Assembly: GCA_009192285.1 (NCBI GenBank)
Contig: CM018603.1
Coordinates: 1,899,802-1,963,801 of the forward strand
Direction: 5' to 3'
Source of the DNA: Morchella semilibera
Lineage: Eukaryota > Ascomycota > Pezizomycetes > Pezizales > Morchellaceae
DNA: 64,000 bases
Shown here: positions 32,886 through 42,805 of the stretch, one piece after another
How the letters are laid out: each line of letters opens with the position of its first letter
Numbering within the stretch: the stretch's first letter is position 1
The notes under the pieces: model-generated
The model's database searches: none
The model's input: only the letters and a program-made list of their open reading frames with translations
Told to the model about the DNA's origin: nothing
Translations under genes and position numbers: made by a program

Positions 32886-35738
32886 ATGAGATCACGATGT
32901 CCATTTTGCATACGGAGCTACGCCAATGCTGGTAGTTTCGATCGACATCTCTCAAAAGTCCACCCATCGCGGACCCGCGGGTGGTACGACAGGCAGCTTT
33001 CAGGGACTCCCGTTGAGGGCTCGCGGAGCCTTCCCGAAGGCTCAGGAGGTCCCCACGAGGGTGGATATTTGAACATACCAGACAAAGCGAATCCGATACT
33101 GAATCGAATGATGATCATACTTTGGGATCCACGCGGTTCAATCTAGCAACTACCATATACGAGGGTGCAGGGGAGCCTCTTTTCACCGCAACGGGATATG
33201 ATGAAGGCTCGGAAAGCCTTTTGATCAACCCATGGCAGCCTTTCGAATCAGCAGAGGAATTTCGGTTATCGCGCTGGTTCCTACAATCGAATGTATCTCA
33301 GGGTCAAATAGACGATTTCTTCCGCACCGTACGCCCTCTACAAGGCTCCTACAGCACTGGTAGAGGCTTCGCACGCCTCCTCGACGAGATGTCGTCTATG
33401 GGGGGGTTAGGAAAAGAGAGTTGGATACACTCAGAGGTCGAAATGGGCGGGCAGAAAATTCCTTACTACTACAGGGACCCTATGAATATAGTGCGTTTTC
33501 TTCTGGGACAACGTGCATTTAGGGAGTCCTTGGTGTATTCACCTATTATGGAATACAATGAAATGGGGGAGCGGATGTATGGGGAGATGCACACGGCAGA
33601 CTGGTGGTGGGAGATGCAGGTTCGCAACACTTACTTAGAAGGCTCAGGGAGCCTCCGCTAACCCCTCACAAATGTTATAGAATACCCTTCCAGAAGGATC
33701 AACGGTGGTGCCAGTAATATGTGCATCAGACGGAACACACCTCACTAATTTCAGTGGTGACAAGAAGGCTTGGCCAGTATACCTAACGATTGGCAATATC
33801 ACCTCGGACACACGAAATAAACCCTCTAATTACGCGATCATACTCCTAGCTCTACTGCCAGTGCCACCAAAGGTTGGAGTGCGTACGAACGAACGCCGTT
33901 GGGAGAGCCAGATGGTCCTTCACCAGGTCCTCTCTGAGGTTCTCGAAGGCCTTCAGGGCCCTGCGGAAAGGGGTGAGCTTATAACATGCGCTGATGGCTA
34001 TGTGCGCCTATGTTATCCGATACTATGTGCATGGATTGCGGATCAACCAGAACACGCCTCGCTGCTAAACCTCAACAATCAGGCCTGCCCTAGGTGCGAA
34101 GTTGATTTCAAGGGCCTAGGGAGCCTTCAAGAAAACCCGCCACGCATTCAGGAGCGATATATCGAAATGGTAGAGCGTTATAAGGAGGATACGTCAGATA
34201 CAGCACCCGTTGAATACCTAGTGTCGAAATCCTTCAAAACTCTGTACAATGCTTTGTGGGCCTTGCCGAAGGCTCAGGTGTATGATCTTCACAAGCCAGA
34301 TATGTTGCATAATATTTATCTCGGCCTATTGAAACATATGATGGAATGGATTCAATCGTTTTTGAAAAAACACAATCGGCTAGAGAATTTTGATCGGGCT
34401 TGGGCGTCCATTAAGCCTTACCCAGGGCTTGCTGTACCAAATAAGGCTTATCGGGCAACTACTCAATGGCAAGGTAAAGAAATGCGTCATCTCGGCCGGA
34501 TAGTTCTAGGAGCCTTTGCAGTGGCTCTTTGGAACCCCCCAAAAGCTTCGCAGAGCGACTTCGGGAGATCCTTGAGGTGTGTTCGGTCACTAATCGATTT
34601 CCACTTGATGGCACAGTACACTACGCATACAAAAGAAACACTAGACTATCTTCAAGGGTATCTCGAAGATTTCCACAAGTATAAGGATGTGTTTCTGGAA
34701 TTTAGAGCCGATAAACGAACAAGGAAAGAGGCAAAGGATCGAACAAAGGCGCTGCAAGGCTCGGGAAGCATTGACAGAGGCCTGGCGGAGCTTGAGGAAA
34801 TTCGCGAGGCTTCTCATTTCAACTTCATTAAAATGCATCTTCTTTCACACTTCCGGGGGCATGTAGAGCGATTTGGTAATATTCCAATGTTTTCAACCGA
34901 TGTGAGCGAGTTAGCTCATAGGCAACAAATTAAGATGGCTTATGCAGCCTCCAATAAGGTCGACGCAACAGTTCAGATTCTCGGTTACCACTCAAGGCGT
35001 ATGGCTATAGAGATACGGGTCTTAAATCTAAAAGATATCGTTGTCAGTCTTCCAGAACATTACGAGGGCCTCCCAAGCCATCGAGAGAGCCTCCGGGGCA
35101 TGTTGGAAGTATTCAAAAACGAGGACCCACAAAGGACAAACGAAAGATTCCTAGACGATGATAAACACCCGGAACCTAGGATGTCGACCCCCGACGGTGG
35201 ACCCCACATATTATCTGATATCGCCGATATGATTAAAATCAATAGAAGAACACTAGCAAGAGCGGTGTCGGAATATGGTCAGGGCCTGAGCCGGGGAGAA
35301 CAAGGCTTATTGAGCCTTCTGGAGTGCCCAGTGGGGTGCTTTAAGTGCCTACAGGTGCCAGTATCAATTTTTCAGAAGCCTGACAGTTACGAGATACACA
35401 ATATACGGTGTACGGGAGAGGCATTATTTAGGAAAAGGTCGACTCGAAATGATTGGGCATGGATTAAGGTGGCCACAACGGAGCCGTGGGGAGCCTTTCA
35501 GGGACGCCTACCAGGGCTTGTACGAGCAATATTCAAGATACGTGACAGTATATCGACGAAAACATATCAGCTTTGTCTTGTAGAGCTACTGGAAGCCAAG
35601 GATAGGGGTCTTCCAGACGGCTCACACGGTCTTCTTAGAGTTGCGAGGCGCTCTCGGCAAAGGTTTTGGGTAGTTAATATCAGTAGTGTTTTGGGAATGG
35701 CTCATTTGTTCGAGCTGGGACAGGGTCAATGGCTTTGA
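32886..35738 (+). CDS. Gene a copy 2: Plavaka-like transposase
   Basis: Cut-and-paste transposase, the expected mover of P elements and the MITE. N-terminus: C2H2 finger (CPFC...FDRHLSKVH). Then an acidic linker, YYYRDPMNIVRFLLGQRAF and TADWWWEMQ. Intron 33620-33680 (61 nt, CTAAC branch, TTATAG acceptor) joins MQ to NTLPEGSTVVPVICASD. Core: CASDGTHLTNFSGDKKAWPV with a likely catalytic Asp, DGYVRLCYPILC, CPRCEVDF, KPDMLHNIYLGLLKHMMEW, HFNFIKMHLLSHF and a C-terminal WVVNISSVLGMAHLF. This matches what I recall of Plavaka transposases, mainly known from basidiomycetes. Near 33040-33090 the frame shifts from that of the ATG to that of the main body: a 1-nt indel or an unrecognised small intron. 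Otherwise intact. Confidence 0.85.
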
Positions 35739-36387
35739 ACACGAGGATAGATTTGAGAACGTGGAATGAATTCGATATATAGTGACAATGTCTCTGGTGG
35801 CCTGGGGAAAGGTACAAGAGGCCTTCATAAAGGCTCGAGTGACTTCAGCTGGCATAGAATGTATTTAGAATAAAATTAACATGATAGTAAACGAAACAAT
35901 ATGATCTAGATCGGGGACTCATGAGGGCTCCAGAACCCCTTATAAAGGCGCAGAGGGCCAGAAGCTCCCGGGCGGCGGGGTAGCCATAAAGAGCTGTATA
36001 TGTTTTTTGCGTGAAAATAGGTTGTTGGTGGCCTCCGAAACTTACTAATCAAAGCTCGGAAGCCCTCTGGAAGGCTCAGGAAGCCCTCTGGAAGGCTCGG
36101 GAGGCGAGAAACAATTAGCGAGGTGTCAGGAGAGGAGGGTAACAGAAGGCTCAGGGAGCCCTCTAGAAGGCTCAGGAGGCTACATACAATTAGCGAGGTG
36201 TCAGGAGAGGTAAGGAGGGTAACAGAAGGCTCAGGAGACTCTCTAGAAGGCTCGGGAGGCCATCGGGAGGCTCGGGAGGCAACAAATGGTTAGCGAGGTT
36301 ATTAGGAGAGACGGGAGGGTAATTGCCTTGGCAACGGCCTCCGGAGACCCAGTCAAGCCTCTGGAGAGAGTTTGAATCTTGCTGATG
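35739..36387. repeat. P2 right subterminal region with tandem repeats
   Basis: 36050-36345 holds about three imperfect units of roughly 85 bp, each with AACAGAAGGCTCAGGGAGCC and AATTAGCGAGGTGTCAGGAG. The end itself is TTTGAATCTTGCTGATG. Confidence 0.8.
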
Positions 36388-36496
36388 TCTCCCAACAGTC
36401 TTCCGGGTCTCCTGAGAGTCTCCTGAGACTCCTGAATAATTTTTGAGTCTCCTGAGGCTCAGGAGAAAACAAGAGACAAATGAAGTCTTACTGATG

Positions 36497-36983
36497 TAAT
36501 CGTAATTGTGAAGTTGATGTATAAATTGTTTGCAATGTGTTTATTATCTGATAACCCTTTCTGAAGCTCGATACTACGTAACAAGGATAGCTGTTGAATA
36601 TATATATTAATATATAAACTACTTATAATATTCATAGAAATAAACTATAGTTGGGAGTTGAATAATTACCTTTAGCTTTCGATTAGCGCTATCAGTCGGA
36701 GTGCCATTAATCAAATAAACTCTATCAAGATATAGAGTAGTCTTTGATGATATAAAGTATCAAATATCAACTTCCTGACGAATACCACTTGGATTATCAT
36801 GCGCAATTGTAGCAGTTTTATAACCTCCTATGCCAGTAATCGAAACAACATATCCGGCAAGTGTAAAATATATAAGCATATTGTTCACTTTTCAAATGAT
36901 AAACAGAAAGGAAATTTATACAAACTAAGGTTTAGTACAGTCTTTGGATTTGGTTGAAAATCGTTCGTTGGGTATTGGTATTC
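36497..36983. other. AT-rich spacer
   Basis: Right flank of the MITE nest. No gene, no RNA signature. It resembles 23572-24284 in composition. Confidence 0.5.
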
Positions 36984-37750
36984 TATAACGGGGTAGCCAG
37001 GCGCAACATGATAGATGACAATGATGACGTAAGATAGCTCGAGGAGCACGGCCAGTACAAAAACGCACTAACAATGAAGAAAAGGGAGCTGGACGGGAGC
37101 AAGTGCAGGTACCGACAACATCAGCAAACTCAACTTGTGACTGGAGTCTCCCAGCAGTCTCCCGGGTCTCCTGAGAGTCTCCTGAGACTCCTGGATATTT
37201 TTTGAGTCTCCTGAGGCTCAGGAGACATCAGGAGACAAATCAAGTCTTGCTGATGAAGTCAAAGGCAAGAGCAGAGGCGGGGGGCGTAGGGCAAAACAGG
37301 AAAAGCGATGACCGAGTAAGAACTCGGGCAAAGATCAAGAGGACTATAGGGATGCCTTCTGCGAAGGCGAGTTTGGAGAGGAAAAACTATAGTTATGAAT
37401 AGGAGTATATTCCTATGTACCAAGAGAATAGGAAGGCGAGAGAGAGAAAAAAAAAAAGAACTAAAGGAAAAACCTTCCCACGCTATTTAACACTCCCCTC
37501 TGCTAGTCCGCTATGACTCATACCATCACCCCATAGAATTTCATAGAAAACCACCTACTACCACACCTCGTATTCCCCCTCACCATCTCTTCTATTTACA
37601 TTACAAATCCATTACGCTATCGAACCTTCTAGAACCCAATGATAACACCCTCTCCGCAGAATACCCCCTTCCTCGCTTATCATTAACTTAACAATAACAA
37701 TAGCACTTTGACTACTGAAACTTCGGAACCGATGCTAAAACGCCAGAACA
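36984..37750 (-). mobile_element. Solo LTR-A, RIP-altered, with nested MITE
   Basis: Starts TATAACGGGG (RIP version of TGTGACGGAG) and ends CGCCAGAACA. Exact target duplication TATTC (36979-36983, 37751-37755). Length without the MITE is 630 bp. Confidence 0.92.
37119..37255 (-). mobile_element. MITE copy 9
   Basis: 137 bp with duplication AA (37117-37118, 37256-37257). Confidence 0.92.
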
Positions 37751-38989
37751 TATTCAGAGCTGAAATCTAGAATTAAAAGTTCAAATTATAAGAAATATAT
37801 ATAATGTGAATTACAAAATTTCCCCGCTTTCTTCATACATACCTAATTTTAATACATAATGAGATTGCAATCGCCGATAATAAAACTATGATATTATAGT
37901 CGCCGATTACCAGAATATATTTCTTGATTTTTAGATAATATACATATGTAGATAATAATATCAATGCTATATTCCAGTTAGAAATGTCATAAAATCTGAT
38001 AAATGATATTTCATATCTCTGGACATATATGTCTATTTTATTACATATTTCGAAATCAAACTAAAATTATCAGAATTTTATAGTAGTGAGAAAATATCTA
38101 TGATTTAGATTGTTTAGAAGATTACAAACCGAATAAAAACTTAGATACAATACATACTGAAGAATAATTATATTGTAATTTGAAGAGAAAGAATACTCAA
38201 ATTCGTTGATATTATTTCTTGCGATGATAATAAAATTCCAATCGTATATAATTATGGAGCGGTAAATATGTCAAAAGTAATTTCACCAACGGTGGTATAA
38301 GCACTGAATTTCAGTCCTTGTTCCAATATAAATGCTGACTTTCAGTCTTTATTCTGAATTATCATTAATACCAACAGTTTTATACCGGTGGTAAAATAGC
38401 TGCCACCGGTAGTAAAATGATCTATCACTGGTAGTGAAATTCCCTACTGGTGGACAATGTTAATATATACTGGCATTATATAGCCCCTTTTGGGCATGAA
38501 AAGATCTGTGCTAATATCCATCTTGAGATATAAATGCTGGCATTATTTTCACCACTGGTGGTAAAGTAATTTACCATCATTAGTAAAATCACATTTGACA
38601 CGTTTACCACACCATAATATAATCGATATATATTATTTGTACTGTATATATTATGTATTTTATATAGTTAAAAATAGTCAAATGTATAATCTTTAAATGT
38701 ATAATATGATTTCATTATGTGTGTCAACTGTATTAGAAAATCTCATACTAAAGAGGTTTAGTGCTGTTACACTAGTACCTATGAAAACCGACACGCATAT
38801 AGTTTTAGTATGTTTAATAAAACCAAAAAGCGAATTGTTTTGGTAGTGTTCATATATATTTATTAAATATTAGAGTAAATAATAATTTTTAACTTATTTC
38901 AATTTATTTAATTTTAAATTAATAAAAACATAAATAATAAAAAAGATAAAGAGCTCAATCAATTGCTAAACCACATTAGGAAATTCTGT
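37751..38989. other. AT-rich region with palindromic GGTGG motifs
   Basis: No gene. Between 38280 and 38600 at least six variants of ACCNCYGGTNGTAAA occur, for example at about 38283, 38383, 38402, 38425, 38446 and 38550. The rest is simple AT-rich sequence. Confidence 0.5.
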
Positions 38990-39385
38990 CTAAATTAGGC
39001 TTGGTGTTGTCACACCACCATATTTTTTTCTCCCGTGTCTGGATTTATCTGGTGTAATTGTTCCCCTGAATGGGTATGGTATAACATTTTGGGTAGGTTG
39101 CGAATTTGAACATTTTATCCTACCATGGGATACGTCTTCAGGTTCTGATAGATCAAAAGGCTGGCTTCCCAACGAACCAAAATCACTTTGATCGGGTACG
39201 GGGTAGGGTTTGACAGGGTTATGAGCACTGGGGTAAATATTGATAATAAACCCACGCTGAGTTTGTTGTGCCTCAAAATGACCACTACTGGGAGGTGGTC
39301 GTGGCCATGGCCAGAGATGGGCTGCTCTGGGTGGTAAGCAACTAGGTGAGTACACCACATGTAGGTTGAATTTGTACAACATCAA
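38990..39385 (-). CDS. Possible small protein, divergent from RAM2
   Basis: 131 codons, Pro/Ser-rich, no recognised domain, no signal peptide. It lies 128 bp from the RAM2 start on the other strand. Coding status is uncertain; its position at the edge of the gene island and its non-AT-rich composition are the only support. Confidence 0.25.
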   Translation of the reverse strand: MMLYKFNLHVVYSPSCLPPRAAHLWPWPRPPPSSGHFEAQQTQRGFIINIYPSAHNPVKPYPVPDQSDFGSLGSQPFDLSEPEDVSHGRIKCSNSQPTQNVIPYPFRGTITPDKSRHGRKKYGGVTTPSLI

Positions 39386-39513
39386 GCTAACTCCACACTA
39401 ATAATCTCTCTTTGTTTCTACACTCCTTCTTAACTTGACCCCACTGCAATCAGCCTGCTTGCAGCAAGTTTTGTGGCTCAAGCTCGTAATAACCTTCTAC
39501 CTCCATCTTCGAG

Positions 39514-40689
39514 ATGTCACTCTACTCCCGGGACCCTGAATGGGAGGATGTTGTACCCCTCCCACAAGATGACGGCGTCCATCCGCTCGCCCAAATAGCA
39601 TATACCGAGGAGTACGCCGAAGCCATGGCGTACCTTCGCGCTGTAATGGCTAAGGATGAGGCTAGCGAAAGGGTTCTCAAAGTTACCGAAGATGTTATAG
39701 AGATGAACCCCGCTCATTACACAGTGTGGTAATTATCATCGGCCCTATAACTTATTAACCATTTGGGAGCTACTCACTAACTTTGCGAACCAACCACTTT
39801 GTTCCAAAGGCTCTATAGAGCGAAAACGCTGTTTGCCTTGGGCGGGGATTTACGCAAGGAGCAGATATTCCTCAATGAGATGGCCCTGAAGCATCAAAAA
39901 AATTATCAGATTTGGCACCACCGCCAGTTGATCATGGAAAAGATAGGTGATGTTACCGGCGAGGCGGAGTTTACGGCATCCATGTTCGAGAAAGATTCAA
40001 AAAACTACCACGTCTGGTCTTACAGGTTCGTCACCGATTATGGGCAATAGTCCTGCGAAGCCTTTGGCTGACAAATGTGCGGGTAGGCAATGGCTTGTTA
40101 GGCGATTTGACCTATGGGAGAGTCCTAGTGAAATCGAATATATTGATATCTTACTGAAGAAAGATATCAGAAACAACTCTGCTTGGAACCACCGATTTTT
40201 TGTGGTTTTCGGTAGAGATCAAGAAGTCTCCAAAGAGATCGTGGACCGCGAAATCAAGTGATATTATCCATTTTTTTATTGATATACCTATACTATTACT
40301 AATGTTTGCTCACCGAGTAGCGTTTGCGAAGATGCCATCTTCATTGCTCCCCAAAATCCGAGTCCTTGGAACTACCTGCGTGGGTTAGTCACAAACCTAA
40401 TTAGTGTTCTAGAAGGAGAGAACTCTCTCTAATGCACGATGTCTATAGGGCCTTAAAAAAAGCACACCTTCCACTCTCAACAATTGGGAAGACCTGCCTT
40501 CACTATGCCCCGCTGGATAAACCCGACAATATCAAGTCGTCGCATGCCTTGGACATTCTGGCCGATATCTGTGTGGAAAAAGCGGAAATAGGGCAGGCAG
40601 TGATGGCCCTAGATCTTTTGGCGAAAAAGTACGACCCAATCAGAGCTAATTACTGGAATTACCGAGCGGGGCTCATAAAGGAGATTTGA
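39514..40689 (+). CDS. RAM2: Protein farnesyltransferase / geranylgeranyltransferase-I alpha subunit
   Basis: Shared alpha subunit of the two CaaX prenyltransferases; helps transfer farnesyl or geranylgeranyl groups to CaaX proteins such as Ras in the cytosol. Proposed exons: 39514-39728, 39810-40025, 40087-40257, 40321-40383, 40413-40689 (314 codons). Tandem PPTA-type repeats are visible: NPAHYTVWLYR, NYQIWHHRQLIME, NYHVWSYRQWLVRRF, NNSAWNHRFFV, PWNYLRG and NYWNYR. The first four introns follow the GT-AG rule with normal sizes. The fourth gap (40384-40412) would be only 29 nt, below usual fungal limits, so a 1-nt assembly error or frameshift is an alternative there. Length is near the yeast protein. 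Convergent with the next gene. Confidence 0.88.
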
Positions 40690-41106
40690 ACGAGGTTGGG
40701 ATCTGCGGTTTGCGTACTGGGGTTTAAGAGAATCGGTCACGCCCGGGATTATTTTCCTTTCTACAGTGCCTTGATAGGTGAGCGGTAAAACCTCAAAAAT
40801 TACGTTATTCACTACTTTGGCATTCAATACTTATAATTTGCTCACTACTATTACTATGGTTTAAAATAAAAGAATTGTGTAAATTTAAAACCATTGGGAC
40901 CAGGGAAGAAAGTCTAATTACCCGTACAATGGGCGCCTAAGAAGTTCGAGGGCTGGGAACGTTTCTATCACTAACTTCACCAACAGCGGCCTTCGATCCA
41001 TACGTTTCACGATATGCAACAAGCATATCTACCGATATATTGCTACCTAATTATAGGATTAGTCTTATTGTTAAACCTGGTTATAGGGAATGGCATGAAT
41101 AGACCG
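40690..41106. other. Intergenic, between convergent genes
   Basis: 417 bp of AT-rich 3' sequence shared by RAM2 and the serine dehydratase gene. AATAAA-like AAAATAAAAG lies near 40863. No gene. Confidence 0.5.
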
Positions 41107-42228
41107 CTACTTACCCCCACACAAAACGAGAACAACCTTGCTATCTGGTTGGAGGTTAGGAACGACCTTTCTAAGAAGACCGTAATAAATAGCAGCCGCA
41201 GAAACCCCACATGCAGCTTCTACTGCCACCCTCTCGTCATCCATCAACCTGCAACAGCCCATGGCCGCTTGGGCATCACTCAGTACCACCGACTTGACAT
41301 TGGGCCTCTGCCCAAGTTCATATGTTCTTGCAGCAACCCTCCGAGCCCCCAAAGATGTCGCAATGGAGGTCACTGTGGGGAGGGTTACATGTTCACCAGC
41401 CTGGAGAGCTGCATTAAGAGAAGCTGCGCCCTCCGTCTCAACAGCCAGAATTGGTACGTCGGGGGACCCATGATCTATGAGTCCTAGCTGAATGCCACAG
41501 AACAATCCACCACCACCAACAGATGCAATTATTGCGTCCGGCGGTCCCTCAAGATCCTCAATAACCTCATCAATTAAGGTGGCATTTCCCTCCCAAATAT
41601 CCGGGTGGTCGAAGGGAGCACAATAGACACCTTGGTCGTCCATTCCTAGGAGACCTTGGATGTAGTCATCCGCCTCTTTCCAACTGGCGCCACGAGAGAT
41701 GACATGGCCACCTGCGGCGCGAATTTTAGCTTTCATGAGCTCTGTAGTGGTTTCTGGAACCACCACAGTTGCTTCATGACCTAGCATTTTAGCGGCCGTC
41801 ACAGCAGCAAGTCCTGAATAGAAATCATATTACTAACCGAGTACTCCCTTAATAAGCCTTATGAACCATACATACCAGCGTTCCCACCACTTGAGCTGTA
41901 AAATCTTATCGGCCCTGTCCTTGACTCAACAGCTTTAAGGCAAAGATTTCCCACCCCACTTTAGTAGTCAGCGGTGCTCAAACACCCGTGAATTCCTGGA
42001 GGATGAGTAATAATATTACCGAGATTTGAATGATCCGGACGGTTGGAACATGTCCATCTTCATAAATACTCTGCTTCACAGAGAGTTAGCTCAACCAAAT
42101 AATTATGAGATCAATGCACACCATCCTGCTGCCTTAGAAAGAGAATTGCTCTCTAACAAAGGTGTTCGTATCCATGGGAGCTTGTTCTGCCGTGGTTGAA
42201 GAGCAGGATTTGATTCTGAAGTGACCAT
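41107..42228 (-). CDS. CHA1: L-serine (threonine) dehydratase, PLP fold type II
   Basis: Deaminates L-serine to pyruvate and L-threonine to 2-oxobutanoate; cytosolic or mitochondrial amino-acid catabolism. Proposed exons: 42228-42122, 42073-42020, 41958-41876, 41813-41107 (316 residues). Hallmarks: QPSGSFKSRG with the PLP-binding Lys, SSSGGNAG that holds the cofactor phosphate, VGGGGL and a C-terminal LCGG. The start RTPLLES...SKAAGCRVFMKMD is typical. Without the three short upstream exons the enzyme would lack the catalytic Lys. Somewhat shorter than yeast CHA1. Serine racemase or a related lyase is the main alternative, but the SGSFKSRG context favours serine dehydratase. Confidence 0.85.
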
Positions 42229-42805
42229 TTTTATATTTGAAGCAGTAGAGATGAATGACAATGGAAATTAAAGAGTCAAGTCTTTGACAATGGACGAGAT
42301 TTATATTAAATACTATATGTGTACATGTATGTTTGTATACAGCGCAGGGGGCTTAACCCGGTTCATACGTAACCTTCCGGTGGTAACCGACCGCCCGCTT
42401 ATCGTGAACGGACCCCAGGTTCTAAGATAGCCAGCGGACGAATCCCATCGTCGCATAAAGGCAACTCTGTGGCCCACATGATGTTCGGGCGTCTGCTGTA
42501 CTTACTTTAATCTGGCAGTCTAGGCGAATTACCCGTAAAGCAGCCTATATATGTAGCTATATGCAACTTATATACTCTACAGAGTAGACAGTAAGGAAAG
42601 AATATACTGTTAAAGACTCGAAATTTAAAAGTATACTGACACGTGTCTAATCATCGGGTCAAATTAAGGCATCATTTACAAATAGAAAAGGCTAAGGAGA
42701 AAGATCACAACGCTGTAGTAACAGTCAGGGAATTTGAATGGACAAGAAGAGTTGGAGGTAGCTCGGCAGTAAGAACCTATAAGCAGTTGTGTAAGTGTGT
42801 GTAGA
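42229..42805. other. Intergenic
   Basis: 577 bp. AT-rich except a GC-rich patch at 42340-42480. That patch has no tRNA A or B box and no repeat partner in the window. Promoter of the CHA1-like gene and terminator of the VHC1-like gene are expected here. Confidence 0.45.

Larger units (their letters stand above)
25727..36387. mobile_element. P2: 10.7-kb Plavaka-like DNA transposon, nearly intact
   Basis: Ends CATCAGCAAGCCTATTCAA and, inverted at the right, CATCAGCAAGATTCAAA. Duplication TC (25725-25726, 36388-36389). Order: subterminal repeats, gene c (minus), gene b (minus), an inverted block of subterminal repeat, gene b-prime (minus), gene a (plus), subterminal repeats. Only one nonsense codon was found in gene c and one frame break in gene a, so P2 or a sister copy is the best candidate for the active source. 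It is peppered with GGCT-N5-AGCC palindromes. Confidence 0.88.
24285..36496 (-). mobile_element. MITE copy 7, blown open by two solo LTRs and transposon P2
   Basis: The MITE starts CATCAG at 24285 and ends CTGATG at 36496, with duplication TA (24283-24284, 36497-36498). Its body is in three pieces: 24285-24295, 25703-25726 and 36388-36496. Between them are two LTR-A copies, each followed by CAAAC, and the whole 10.7-kb P2. All pieces match the MITE sequence in order. Confidence 0.88.

Noticed and set aside
41014-41487. Plus-strand frame over the serine dehydratase
   Set aside because: Antisense shadow; the minus strand has the complete PLP-enzyme motifs.
42340-42480. RNA gene in the GC-rich patch between CHA1 and VHC1
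   Set aside because: No A or B box, no strong fold visible by eye and no second copy in the window.
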